This document shows, one piece after another, positions 8,111 through 15,172 of a DNA stretch of 64,000 nucleotides; the stretch's first letter is position 1, and the number at the start of each line of letters is the position of its first letter. Both the position numbers and the translations under genes were made by a program. This stretch comes from Brevirhabdus sp. (lineage in GTDB: Bacteria; Pseudomonadota; Alphaproteobacteria; Rhodobacterales; Rhodobacteraceae). The notes under the pieces were generated by a model. It was not told the origin of the DNA. It made no database searches and was given only the letters and a program-made list of their open reading frames with translations. Location: contig JAGXFH010000052.1 of assembly GCA_024637315.1 (NCBI GenBank), forward strand, positions 168,079-232,078, read 5' to 3'.

Positions 8111-9769
8111 ATGAACATCCTCTTCGTGATGTATGACCAGTTGCGTTTCGATTATCTTGGCTGCGCCGGTCATCCGTTTCTTGAAACGCCGAATTTCGAC
8201 CGCGTCGCCCGGATGGGGGTTCGGTTCACCAACGCCCATGTGCAATCGCCGATCTGCGGCGCCAGCCGGATGAGCTTTTACACCGGCCGCTATGTCTCGT
8301 CGCACGGGGCGCAGTGGAACGGCATTCCTCTGCGGGTGGGCGAGGTCACGCTTGGCGACCACCTGCGCGCGCTCGGGACGGAGTGCTGGCTGATCGGCAA
8401 GACCCACATGAAGGCGGATGCGGCGGGCATGGAACGACTGGGCCTTGCCCCCGACAGCATCATCGGCGCGCGGCAATCGGAATGTGGCTTCGATGTCTGG
8501 GTGCGTGATGACTGCCTTTGGGGGCAGGGGCCGGACGGGTTCTACGACTCCGGGCGCTCGCCCTATAACGAGTATCTGAAGGCGCGCGGCTATGGCGGCG
8601 AGAATCCGTGGGCGGACTTCGCCAATGCGGGGATCGAGGGTGGCCAGAAGGCCAGCGGCTGGATGTTCGACAATGCCGACAAGCCCGCGAATATCCGCGA
8701 GCAGGACAGCGAGACCCCGTGGCTGACCTCTCGGGCGATCGACTTTATCGACCAGGCGCGGGCGCCGTGGTGCGCCCATCTGAGCTATATCAAGCCGCAT
8801 TGGCCCTATATCGTGCCGGCGCCCTACCATGCGCTCTATGGCCGCGACCAGGTGCCGCCGGCGCTTCGGGCGGAGGTCGAGCGTGACGATCCGCACCCGG
8901 TCTACAAGGCGTTCATGGGCAACAAGGTCGCGGCGGCGTTTCAGCAGGAAGAGGTCCGGCAGAAGGTGATCCCGGCCTATATGGGCCTGATCAGGCAATG
9001 CGACGACCAGCTTAGGCGGCTGCTGGACCATCTGGAGGCGACCGGGCGACTGGCCGACACGATGATCGTGCTGACCTCGGATCACGGGGATTACCTTGGC
9101 GATCACTGGCTGGGCGAGAAGGATCTGTTCCACCAGCAATCGGTGAAGATTCCGTTGATCATCCATGACCCGCGGGCAAAGGCCGACGCCACCCGCGGAA
9201 CCACCTGCGATGCGCTGGTCGAGTCGATCGACCTTGCCGCGACATTCGTCGAGGCGGCCGGCGGAGCCGTGCCCGATCACATTCTGGAAGGCCGCAGTCT
9301 GGTTCCCTGGCTGCACGGCGAGCGTCCAGCCTGGCGCGACTTCGTGATCAGCGAATACGATTATTCGATGACGCCGATGCGCGATGTGGTGGGCGTCGGC
9401 ATCCGCGACGCGCGGCTGTTCATGGTGTTCGACGGGCGTCACAAGCTGATCCATGCCGAAGGCGGCTTTCGACCGATGCTGTTCGACCTGGCGGACGATC
9501 CCGACGAATTTGATGATCTTGCCAAGACCGGCGACCACGCGGCCGAGATCGACCGGCTTTACGACTGTCTTGCGCGATGGTCGCGGCGTCTGGCGCAGCG
9601 CGTGACGCGCTCGGATGCCGAGATCGAGGCGATGCGGGGCCAGTCGGCGCGGCGCGGCATCCTGCCGTTCCTGAAGGACGGGTCCGAGGTGCCGGCCGAA
9701 CTGACCCAGGCCTATCGCGGCCCGGTGGCGCAGGACCACATTGCCGGCAAGGACAAGGCCGAACGCTAG
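8111..9769 (+). CDS. Sulfatase / phosphonate monoester hydrolase-like enzyme (formylglycine type)
   Basis: A 552-residue member of the alkaline phosphatase superfamily. CGASR at residues 49-53 followed by SFYTGRY is the type I sulfatase signature whose Cys is converted to formylglycine; the Pro of the usual CxPSR is Ala here, an accepted variant. The metal ligands include Asp9 (MYDQLR) and LTSDHGDYLGDH, with the nucleophile-support segment EKDLFHQQSVKIPLI. The overall pattern (DQLR, PHWPY, APYHALYG) resembles phosphonate monoester hydrolases and arylsulfatases rather than choline sulfatase, but the substrate is not predictable. No signal peptide is seen, so it is cytosolic. It is a single gene downstream of a terminator; a formylglycine-generating enzyme is not in the window. 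Confidence 0.85.
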   Translation: MNILFVMYDQLRFDYLGCAGHPFLETPNFDRVARMGVRFTNAHVQSPICGASRMSFYTGRYVSSHGAQWNGIPLRVGEVTLGDHLRALGTECWLIGKTHMKADAAGMERLGLAPDSIIGARQSECGFDVWVRDDCLWGQGPDGFYDSGRSPYNEYLKARGYGGENPWADFANAGIEGGQKASGWMFDNADKPANIREQDSETPWLTSRAIDFIDQARAPWCAHLSYIKPHWPYIVPAPYHALYGRDQVPPALRAEVERDDPHPVYKAFMGNKVAAAFQQEEVRQKVIPAYMGLIRQCDDQLRRLLDHLEATGRLADTMIVLTSDHGDYLGDHWLGEKDLFHQQSVKIPLIIHDPRAKADATRGTTCDALVESIDLAATFVEAAGGAVPDHILEGRSLVPWLHGERPAWRDFVISEYDYSMTPMRDVVGVGIRDARLFMVFDGRHKLIHAEGGFRPMLFDLADDPDEFDDLAKTGDHAAEIDRLYDCLARWSRRLAQRVTRSDAEIEAMRGQSARRGILPFLKDGSEVPAELTQAYRGPVAQDHIAGKDKAER

Positions 9770-9915
9770 GCGGGCTTCATCGCCGCACCCGGCCCGGCTT
9801 GACAGAGCGCAATGACGGGGCGGTGGCGAAGGTGCTCATGTTGTAACCGATTCGCCACTGGCTTGGGCTGGTCCCCGGTTTCGGCTTGGCGTCGATATCG
9901 ATGGGGGATGGGCAG

Positions 9916-10671
9916 ATGATCAGTTATGGTTCCGCCGGTATGAACGGCGGCGGTGGGAGAGTACGAAAAGCCAGTGGATTGACGCTGGCCCAGCGCATGT
10001 TGCTGGAGCTTCGCCCCCAGATCACCGAACAGCGCGCGAACCGCAGCAGCGTCATCGCGCATGAGGGCGACCACGTCAGCCACTTCCTGCTGCTGCTCGA
10101 TGGCTGGATCGGCCTGTCAAAGGCGCTTTATGACGGGCAGACGCAATTCGTCGACCTCTTGCTGCCCGGCGATGCCATCCTGATGTCCTCAAGCGGCGCG
10201 TCGGCGGCGCCCTTCAGTGCCGAGGCGCTGAGCGACGTGCGCTACATCGCCTTCGGCGAGGAAATGATCAACGGACCCGAGCCCGCGGCGGCCAGGCTGC
10301 GCAGTCATCTGGTCTCGTCCGTGGCGATCCGTCAGGCCCGGATGAGCGAGTCGCTGTTGCGGATCGGTCAGGGCAGCGCCGAAATGCGGATTTCCTTTGC
10401 CCTGCTGGAGCTTTTCGTGCGCCTTGAAGCCGTCGGCAGGACCGACGGGCAGAAGTTCCATCTGCCGATGAACCAGCGGCAACTGGGGCAGTTTACCGGG
10501 CTGTCGAATGTTCACGTCTGCCGCACATTGCGCCGCTTCGAGCGCAACCGGGTGATCACCAGCGCCGACCATATCGATATCGAGATCGTCGATATCGGGG
10601 CGCTCTGCGATATGGCGGACATCGATCTGGACGCCTTGCGGGCCGAGATCGTGCCGACGCTGCCGGACTGA
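9916..10671 (+). CDS. Crp/Fnr-family transcriptional regulator
   Basis: A 251-residue regulator with a cyclic-nucleotide-binding-like N-domain (EGDHVSHFLLLLDGWIGLSK, LLLPGDAIL) and a C-terminal winged helix (PMNQRQLGQFTGLSNVHVCRTLRRF). The only cysteines are in and after the DNA-binding helix, so no FNR-type Fe-S cluster is expected. The recognition helix reads NVHVCR where FNR/FixK proteins have an E-x-x-SR pattern, so it probably reads a different site. ATG 9916 has GGGGA 7 nt upstream; ATG 9901 is an alternative start. It stands at the edge of a block of low-oxygen-type genes, convergent with the CBS gene. Confidence 0.86.
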   Translation: MISYGSAGMNGGGGRVRKASGLTLAQRMLLELRPQITEQRANRSSVIAHEGDHVSHFLLLLDGWIGLSKALYDGQTQFVDLLLPGDAILMSSSGASAAPFSAEALSDVRYIAFGEEMINGPEPAAARLRSHLVSSVAIRQARMSESLLRIGQGSAEMRISFALLELFVRLEAVGRTDGQKFHLPMNQRQLGQFTGLSNVHVCRTLRRFERNRVITSADHIDIEIVDIGALCDMADIDLDALRAEIVPTLPD

Positions 10672-10685
10672 CCGCGCGGGGCGCA

Positions 10686-11102
10686 TCAGCGGAACTCGAC
10701 CACCTCGCCCAGAATCTCGCCGGCGAGCGCCTCGTCCGCGTCGCGCGCGATATCGCCGACCGACACGATGCCGACGATCCGGCCGTCATCGTCCAGAGCG
10801 ATCAGGCGGCGCACCTGCCGGTCGCCCATGATCGCCGCGACGGTCCGGATGCAGTCATCGGCGCGGCAGGTCAGCACCGGCTGCGACATGATCCGGCTGA
10901 CCGGAAGGTCGGCGTCGAGCCCGGCCTTGGGGATCAGGCGGATGACGATATCGCGGTCGGTGACGACGCCGATGGGCCGACCGTCTTCGCAGACCGGCAA
11001 GATGCCGACATCCAGCGCCTGCATCAGCGCCGCGGCCGCGCGAACCGAGGTGTCGGGCGAGATCGTGGTGATCTTCACTTGCATGATGTCCTGCACGTTC
11101 AT
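10686..11102 (-). CDS. Two-CBS-domain protein
   Basis: A 138-residue stand-alone CBS pair. The first domain spans MQVKITTISPDTSV to GVVTDRDIVIRLI and the second SRIMSQPVLTCRAD to VGDIARDADEAL. CBS pairs bind adenine nucleotides and usually act as energy-status sensors; the partner is unknown. It is 14 bp beyond the stop of the convergent Crp/Fnr gene and about 210 bp downstream of phaC on the same strand. Stand-alone CBS proteins of this type recur in FNR/FixK regulons with PHA synthase and PEP synthase genes. A second, different CBS protein is at 23.3 kb. Confidence 0.9.
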   Translation of the reverse strand: MNVQDIMQVKITTISPDTSVRAAAALMQALDVGILPVCEDGRPIGVVTDRDIVIRLIPKAGLDADLPVSRIMSQPVLTCRADDCIRTVAAIMGDRQVRRLIALDDDGRIVGIVSVGDIARDADEALAGEILGEVVEFR

Positions 11103-11310
11103 CCTCCGACGCTCCAGCTTTCGAAGCCGCTGGCGTTGTGGATAGACCTGTTTCGGGGCAAGGAAATTAACCCCGGTAAATAAAGCCCGGCGGGGGTTCG
11201 GATTTATTCAGGCTGCGGCACGGCGATTGCCCGGGGCGCGGTCGGTCCCCGGCTGGTCTGACAGCGCATCCCGCCGTGCCGCCAGCCGGAATCCCGTTGC
11301 AGGGCCGGCC

Positions 11311-13155
11311 CTATTTTTGCAGGACGTAGCCGCCCGGTGCGGCGCAGAGCGGCGGATAGGCCGAATTGCCCATCGGCGGCGGCGCGACCGGGTCGCCGCT
11401 GCGGCTGTCCAGCCAGCCGCCCCATTCAGGCCACCACGAGCCCTCTTCCAGCGCTGCCCGCTCGAGCCATGTGTCGGGGTCGGCATAGGTTTCGCCGTGG
11501 CGGGTTTGCCTGATGCGGTAGTGGCGGCGCGGGTGGCCGGGTTCGGATACGATGCCGGCATTGTGGCCGCCGCTGGTCAGAACGAACGTCACATCGCAAT
11601 CCGTCAGGATGTGCACCTTGTAGGCGGACCGCCAGGGCGCCACATGATCGGTTTCGGTGCCGACGGCAAAAATCGGCGCGTCGATGTCGGTCAGGGCGAC
11701 CGGGCGGTTGCCCGCCTCGAACTTGCCGGTGGCCAACTGGTTTTCCAGGAACAGCTTGCGCAGGTATTCCGAATGCATCCTGTAGGGCATGCGGGTGGCG
11801 TCGGCATTCCAGGCCATCAGGTCGATCATCGGCGCCCGGTCGCCCATCAGGTAATCGTGCAGGATCTTCGACCAGATCAGGTCGTTCGAGCGCAGGATCC
11901 GGAATGCCCCCGCCATCTGCGCCGAGTCGAGGTAGCCCTTGGCCCACATCATGTCCTCGAGAAAGGCGACCTCGCTTTCATTGATGAACAGCAGCAGTTC
12001 GCCGGCCTCGGTAAAGTCCGCCTGTGCCGCCAGAAGCGAGATCGAGGCGATCCGGTCATCGCCGTCGCGGGCCATCGCGGCGGCGGCGATCTGCAGCAGG
12101 GTGCCGCCAAGGCAGTAGCCCGTCGCATGGATCCGGTCCGACCCGGTGATCGACTGGACCGCGTCCAGCGCCTGCATCACGCCGAGTTTGCGATATTCTT
12201 CCATTCCCATGTCGCGATCGCTGCTGTCGGGATTTCTCCATGACACCATGAACACGGTGTAACCCTGCGCGGTCAGCCAGCGCACCAGCGAATTCTGCGC
12301 GCTGAGGTCGAGAATATAGTATTTCATGATCCAGGCGGGGACGATCAGGATCGGTTCCGGGCGGACCTTGTCGGTGGTCGGCGCGTACTGGATCAGCTCC
12401 ATCAGGCGGTTGCGATGGACCACCTGTCCTTCGGCGGTGGCGACATTATCGCCCACCCGGAACGCCTCGGTCCCCGCGGGCGGACGATTGGCCACCAGCC
12501 GCTGCCAGTCGTCGATGAAGGTCTGGAACCCGCGCACCAGATTGGCGCCGCCTTCGCTCACGGTGCGCTCGGCCAGTTCGGGATTGGTCGCGAGGTGGTT
12601 CGATGGCGCGAAGACATCCAGATATTGCCGGGCGGCGAACGAGACCGCGTGTTCATGCTGCGGGGTGACGCCGCTGATGCCCGTGGTCGCATTGTGCCAC
12701 CATTGCTGGGTCAGCAGGAAGTTCTGGTAGATCAGGTTGTAGGGCGGCTTTTGCCAGGCGTCGCCGCGAAACCTCTTGTCCTGAACCAGCGGCTCGATGC
12801 AGGGTTCCGGCGATCCGTCCTGCGTGAGGGCGCAGCGCATCGCATATTGCCAAAGCCGCGATTGCTTGCGCCAGGCCTTTTCCAGCAGATGCATCTGCTT
12901 GCCCGGAGAGACGGCGAGGTGCGCCGCCCAGTCAGCCCAGGCCACCGCAAGCGCGGCCGGGGACAGACCGAAACTCAGGCGCGCCATCGCCGCATGCGCC
13001 GTCCGGTCGACCAGTTCGGCAAGCTGGCCGGCGGCGTCGGCATCGAAATCATCGTAGGCCGCTGCCGGCGGCGCTGCCGGTTTTTCGACCGGACGCAGAG
13101 GCGTCACGGTGTCGGGTTTCTTGGCGGTGCCGGTTTTCGATTTGCGGGCCATCAT
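11311..13155 (-). CDS. phaC: Class I poly(3-hydroxyalkanoate) synthase
   Basis: A 614-residue PHA synthase, polymerising (R)-3-hydroxyacyl-CoA into storage polyester at the granule surface. The lipase-like box GYCLGG carries catalytic Cys348; Asp503 (GTETDHVAPW) and His531 (SGGHNAGI) complete the triad. The N-terminal domain (IYQNFLLTQQWW) and the C-terminal tryptophan-rich GSWWPEWGGWL are normal for class I. Start ATG 13155 or 13152, after AGAGGG. It is 12 bp downstream of the DUF5368 gene and likely cotranscribed with it and the SQR-like gene. No phaA, phaB or phasin lies beside it, so this may be a secondary, condition-specific synthase. Confidence 0.94.
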   Translation of the reverse strand: MMARKSKTGTAKKPDTVTPLRPVEKPAAPPAAAYDDFDADAAGQLAELVDRTAHAAMARLSFGLSPAALAVAWADWAAHLAVSPGKQMHLLEKAWRKQSRLWQYAMRCALTQDGSPEPCIEPLVQDKRFRGDAWQKPPYNLIYQNFLLTQQWWHNATTGISGVTPQHEHAVSFAARQYLDVFAPSNHLATNPELAERTVSEGGANLVRGFQTFIDDWQRLVANRPPAGTEAFRVGDNVATAEGQVVHRNRLMELIQYAPTTDKVRPEPILIVPAWIMKYYILDLSAQNSLVRWLTAQGYTVFMVSWRNPDSSDRDMGMEEYRKLGVMQALDAVQSITGSDRIHATGYCLGGTLLQIAAAAMARDGDDRIASISLLAAQADFTEAGELLLFINESEVAFLEDMMWAKGYLDSAQMAGAFRILRSNDLIWSKILHDYLMGDRAPMIDLMAWNADATRMPYRMHSEYLRKLFLENQLATGKFEAGNRPVALTDIDAPIFAVGTETDHVAPWRSAYKVHILTDCDVTFVLTSGGHNAGIVSEPGHPRRHYRIRQTRHGETYADPDTWLERAALEEGSWWPEWGGWLDSRSGDPVAPPPMGNSAYPPLCAAPGGYVLQK

Positions 13156-13167
13156 TCCCTCTGGTGA

Positions 13168-13545
13168 CTATCGTTTCAGCTGTGGGCCGCCACGGGGCGG
13201 TTGTTTGCCGGTGATCAGCGACTGAACGGTATAGACCAGAATAGCCATTCCCACGGCGCCCGCCAGTGCTACGGCCAGAAGAACGATCACGTCGATCGGC
13301 CCGCCCATGTCGCCTAGCCCCGAATCGGTCACCGCCAGCACGAACAGAATCGCGGCCACCGCCCCGACCGGCATCGAGATCTGCGCCAGAAGAAACTTGT
13401 GCCAGCTGACCGCGCGGTCGCGGATCAGCACCCAGAGATAGGCGATCGTGATCAGGGCCGCGGCCGCCACCATCGCCCAGAAGAGCGTGCGGCCGAAGAT
13501 TTCCTCGAATACGGCGATGAGGGTGCCGAAGGTCAGGTCTTTCAT
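13168..13545 (-). CDS. DUF5368-like four-helix membrane protein
   Basis: A 125-residue integral membrane protein with about four transmembrane segments (roughly 18-40, 49-70, 80-105 region) and a basic C-terminus. The start MKDLTFGTLIAVFEEIFGR and the stretch RDRAVSWHKFLLAQ match what I recall of DUF5368 proteins found beside SQR-like flavoproteins in Rhodobacterales; function is unknown. It sits 12 bp after the SQR-like gene and 12 bp before phaC. The association suggests a membrane partner of the oxidoreductase, but that is inference. Confidence 0.7.
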   Translation of the reverse strand: MKDLTFGTLIAVFEEIFGRTLFWAMVAAAALITIAYLWVLIRDRAVSWHKFLLAQISMPVGAVAAILFVLAVTDSGLGDMGGPIDVIVLLAVALAGAVGMAILVYTVQSLITGKQPPRGGPQLKR

Positions 13546-13557
13546 CTCTTGGTCTCC

Positions 13558-14862
13558 TCAGGCCCGGCCGCGCAGCATGGCGTTGTAGGTCGCCTTGAGC
13601 GCGACTTCCTTCATCAGCCAGCTTATCCACAACTCCTCCAGCGGGGCGATGATGCCGGGGAAGGACGGGGTCAGGTCATTGTTGTAGTCGAATTCGATCA
13701 GCATGGCGCGGCCGATGCGGGTGATCAGCGGGCAGGACGTGTAGCCGGTGTAGACCTCGGTTCCCGCGCGGCCCTCGATGGCGGCGACCAGGTGATCCTC
13801 GACCACCGGCACCTGCCACTTGACGCTGGCGGCGGTCTTGCCCTTGGGCACGCCCGCCACGTCGCCCAGGGCGAAAATGTCGGGGTAGCGGCGGTGCCGC
13901 AGGGTCTGCTGGTCGACCTCTGCCCAGCCCTGATCGGTCCACTTGTCGGCCCAGCTGAGACCGGACTGGCGGACGAATTCCGGGGCCCGCTGCGGCGGGA
14001 TCACATGGAGATAGTCGTATTCGATCTGCCGGTCCCCGGTCGGTGTCGCGAAGGTCGCGCGTTTCGCGTCGGCGTCGACTGCCTTCAGGACGTGGCTGTA
14101 GACCGGCGTGATGCCGCGATCGCCAAACAGCATCCGCACCTTTTCGGACACGATCGGCACGCCGAACAGGCTGTCGTTGTTCGATGCGTAGATCATGTTC
14201 ATGCGGCCGACATTTCCGGCCCGGCGGGCGATGTCGTCGATCAGAAACGTGTGTTTCAGCGGCGCGCCGGCGCATTTCATCTCGGTCGCCGGGCGGGTGA
14301 AAAGGCCGGTCCCGCCGGTTTCGACGAATTGCGCCGCCGCCTGCCAGGTCTTTGCCGCATGGTCCGGACCGGCATAGAGCGCGCCGATGCCCTTCTGCCC
14401 GACAAGATCGAGCGAGAAGCCTTCGATCGCATCGTGATCCAGCACCAGCCCCGGCGCGATGATCAGGAAATCGTAGGCGAAGGTCTGTCCGCCGGTGGTC
14501 GAAACGGTCCTGCTTTCGGGATCGACGGCCGCCGCGTCCTCGGCGACCAGGCTGACACCGGCCGGCAGCCACTCGGCGGTTTGGGTCAGCACGTAATCGG
14601 CGGGCTTGAGGCCGGTTGCGACCAGCGACAGGCCGGGCTGGTAGATGTGGTTCTGGCGCCGGTCGAGGATGGTGATCTGCGCCCCGTCAATCCGACGCAC
14701 GAGGCGATTGGCGATTGCCGTGCCCGCCGCGCCGGCGCCGATGATGACGATCCTGGCCCTGCTGCTGACAACGGTCTGTGCCTGACCGGAGCGGGGAAGA
14801 ATGCTTGCCCCGATACCGCCCGCCGCGGCCATCGCAAGGAGTTGTCTTCGATTGATGTTCAT
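13558..14862 (-). CDS. Tat-exported FAD/NAD(P)-binding oxidoreductase, sulfide:quinone oxidoreductase-like
   Basis: A 434-residue flavoprotein. INRRQLLAMAAAGG at the N-terminus is a Tat signal, so the folded enzyme should be periplasmic. GAGAAG (about 42-47) is the FAD dinucleotide fold. Cys197 in KCAGAP and Cys377 in YTSCPL align with two SQR redox cysteines; I see no obvious third. The C-terminus LEELWISWLMKE is amphipathic, as in SQRs that dock to the membrane. SQRs oxidise sulfide to polysulfide and pass electrons to quinone. It starts the likely SQR-DUF5368-phaC operon; an FNR/FixK-type dyad lies 177 bp upstream in the divergent intergenic region. Confidence 0.83.
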   Translation of the reverse strand: MNINRRQLLAMAAAGGIGASILPRSGQAQTVVSSRARIVIIGAGAAGTAIANRLVRRIDGAQITILDRRQNHIYQPGLSLVATGLKPADYVLTQTAEWLPAGVSLVAEDAAAVDPESRTVSTTGGQTFAYDFLIIAPGLVLDHDAIEGFSLDLVGQKGIGALYAGPDHAAKTWQAAAQFVETGGTGLFTRPATEMKCAGAPLKHTFLIDDIARRAGNVGRMNMIYASNNDSLFGVPIVSEKVRMLFGDRGITPVYSHVLKAVDADAKRATFATPTGDRQIEYDYLHVIPPQRAPEFVRQSGLSWADKWTDQGWAEVDQQTLRHRRYPDIFALGDVAGVPKGKTAASVKWQVPVVEDHLVAAIEGRAGTEVYTGYTSCPLITRIGRAMLIEFDYNNDLTPSFPGIIAPLEELWISWLMKEVALKATYNAMLRGRA

Positions 14863-15172
14863 CTTCCGCCACGCCTCTGCCAGCCACCACCTTGTGGCTA
14901 CAAGATAGGTGTTTCATCGCCTGCGGGCTGTGACATTATCACCGATCAACTGCGACCCTTTGCCATCCGGGATGCGGGCGTGTAACCCGTTCATGTCGCG
15001 GACCGGTCTGCGGCTGGCGCCACGCACGGGCGACGGGTTTGATTTCAGTCAATGTGAATGCCGCCCGTGCCGTCCAGAGTGCCGCTGGACGGAACGCCGG
15101 CAACGACAGCCGCGACGGCAAGGCCGTAGCCGTCCGGCTGAACGGACGCGGTCTTGGAAAGGACAGAACTTC
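14863..15172. other. Divergent intergenic region between SQR-like and Pat genes
   Basis: This 310-bp stretch holds no supported gene. It contains one FNR/FixK-type dyad (listed separately) placed to serve both divergent operons, and GGAA/AAGGA ribosome-binding sequence for the Pat gene. Open frames crossing it are not protein-like. No terminator or RNA gene is visible. Confidence 0.6.
15039..15052. promoter_or_regulatory. FNR/FixK-type dyad TTGATTTCAGTCAA
   Basis: TTGAT-N4-GTCAA fits the FixK/FNR consensus TTGA-N6-TCAA, with one mismatch to the strict TTGAT-N4-ATCAA palindrome. It is about 120 bp upstream of the Pat start and 177 bp upstream of the SQR-like start, so it may control either. 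Confidence 0.6.

Noticed and set aside
9799..9812. TTG-N8-CAA motif (TTGACAGAGCGCAA) upstream of the Crp/Fnr gene
   Set aside because: One arm is TTGAC but the other is CGCAA, two mismatches from the dyad consensus; too weak to list.
9916..10671. Crp/Fnr protein as the reader of the TTGA-N6-TCAA sites
   Set aside because: Its recognition helix lacks the E..SR pattern and it has no N-terminal cysteine cluster; another FNR/FixK outside the window is more likely.
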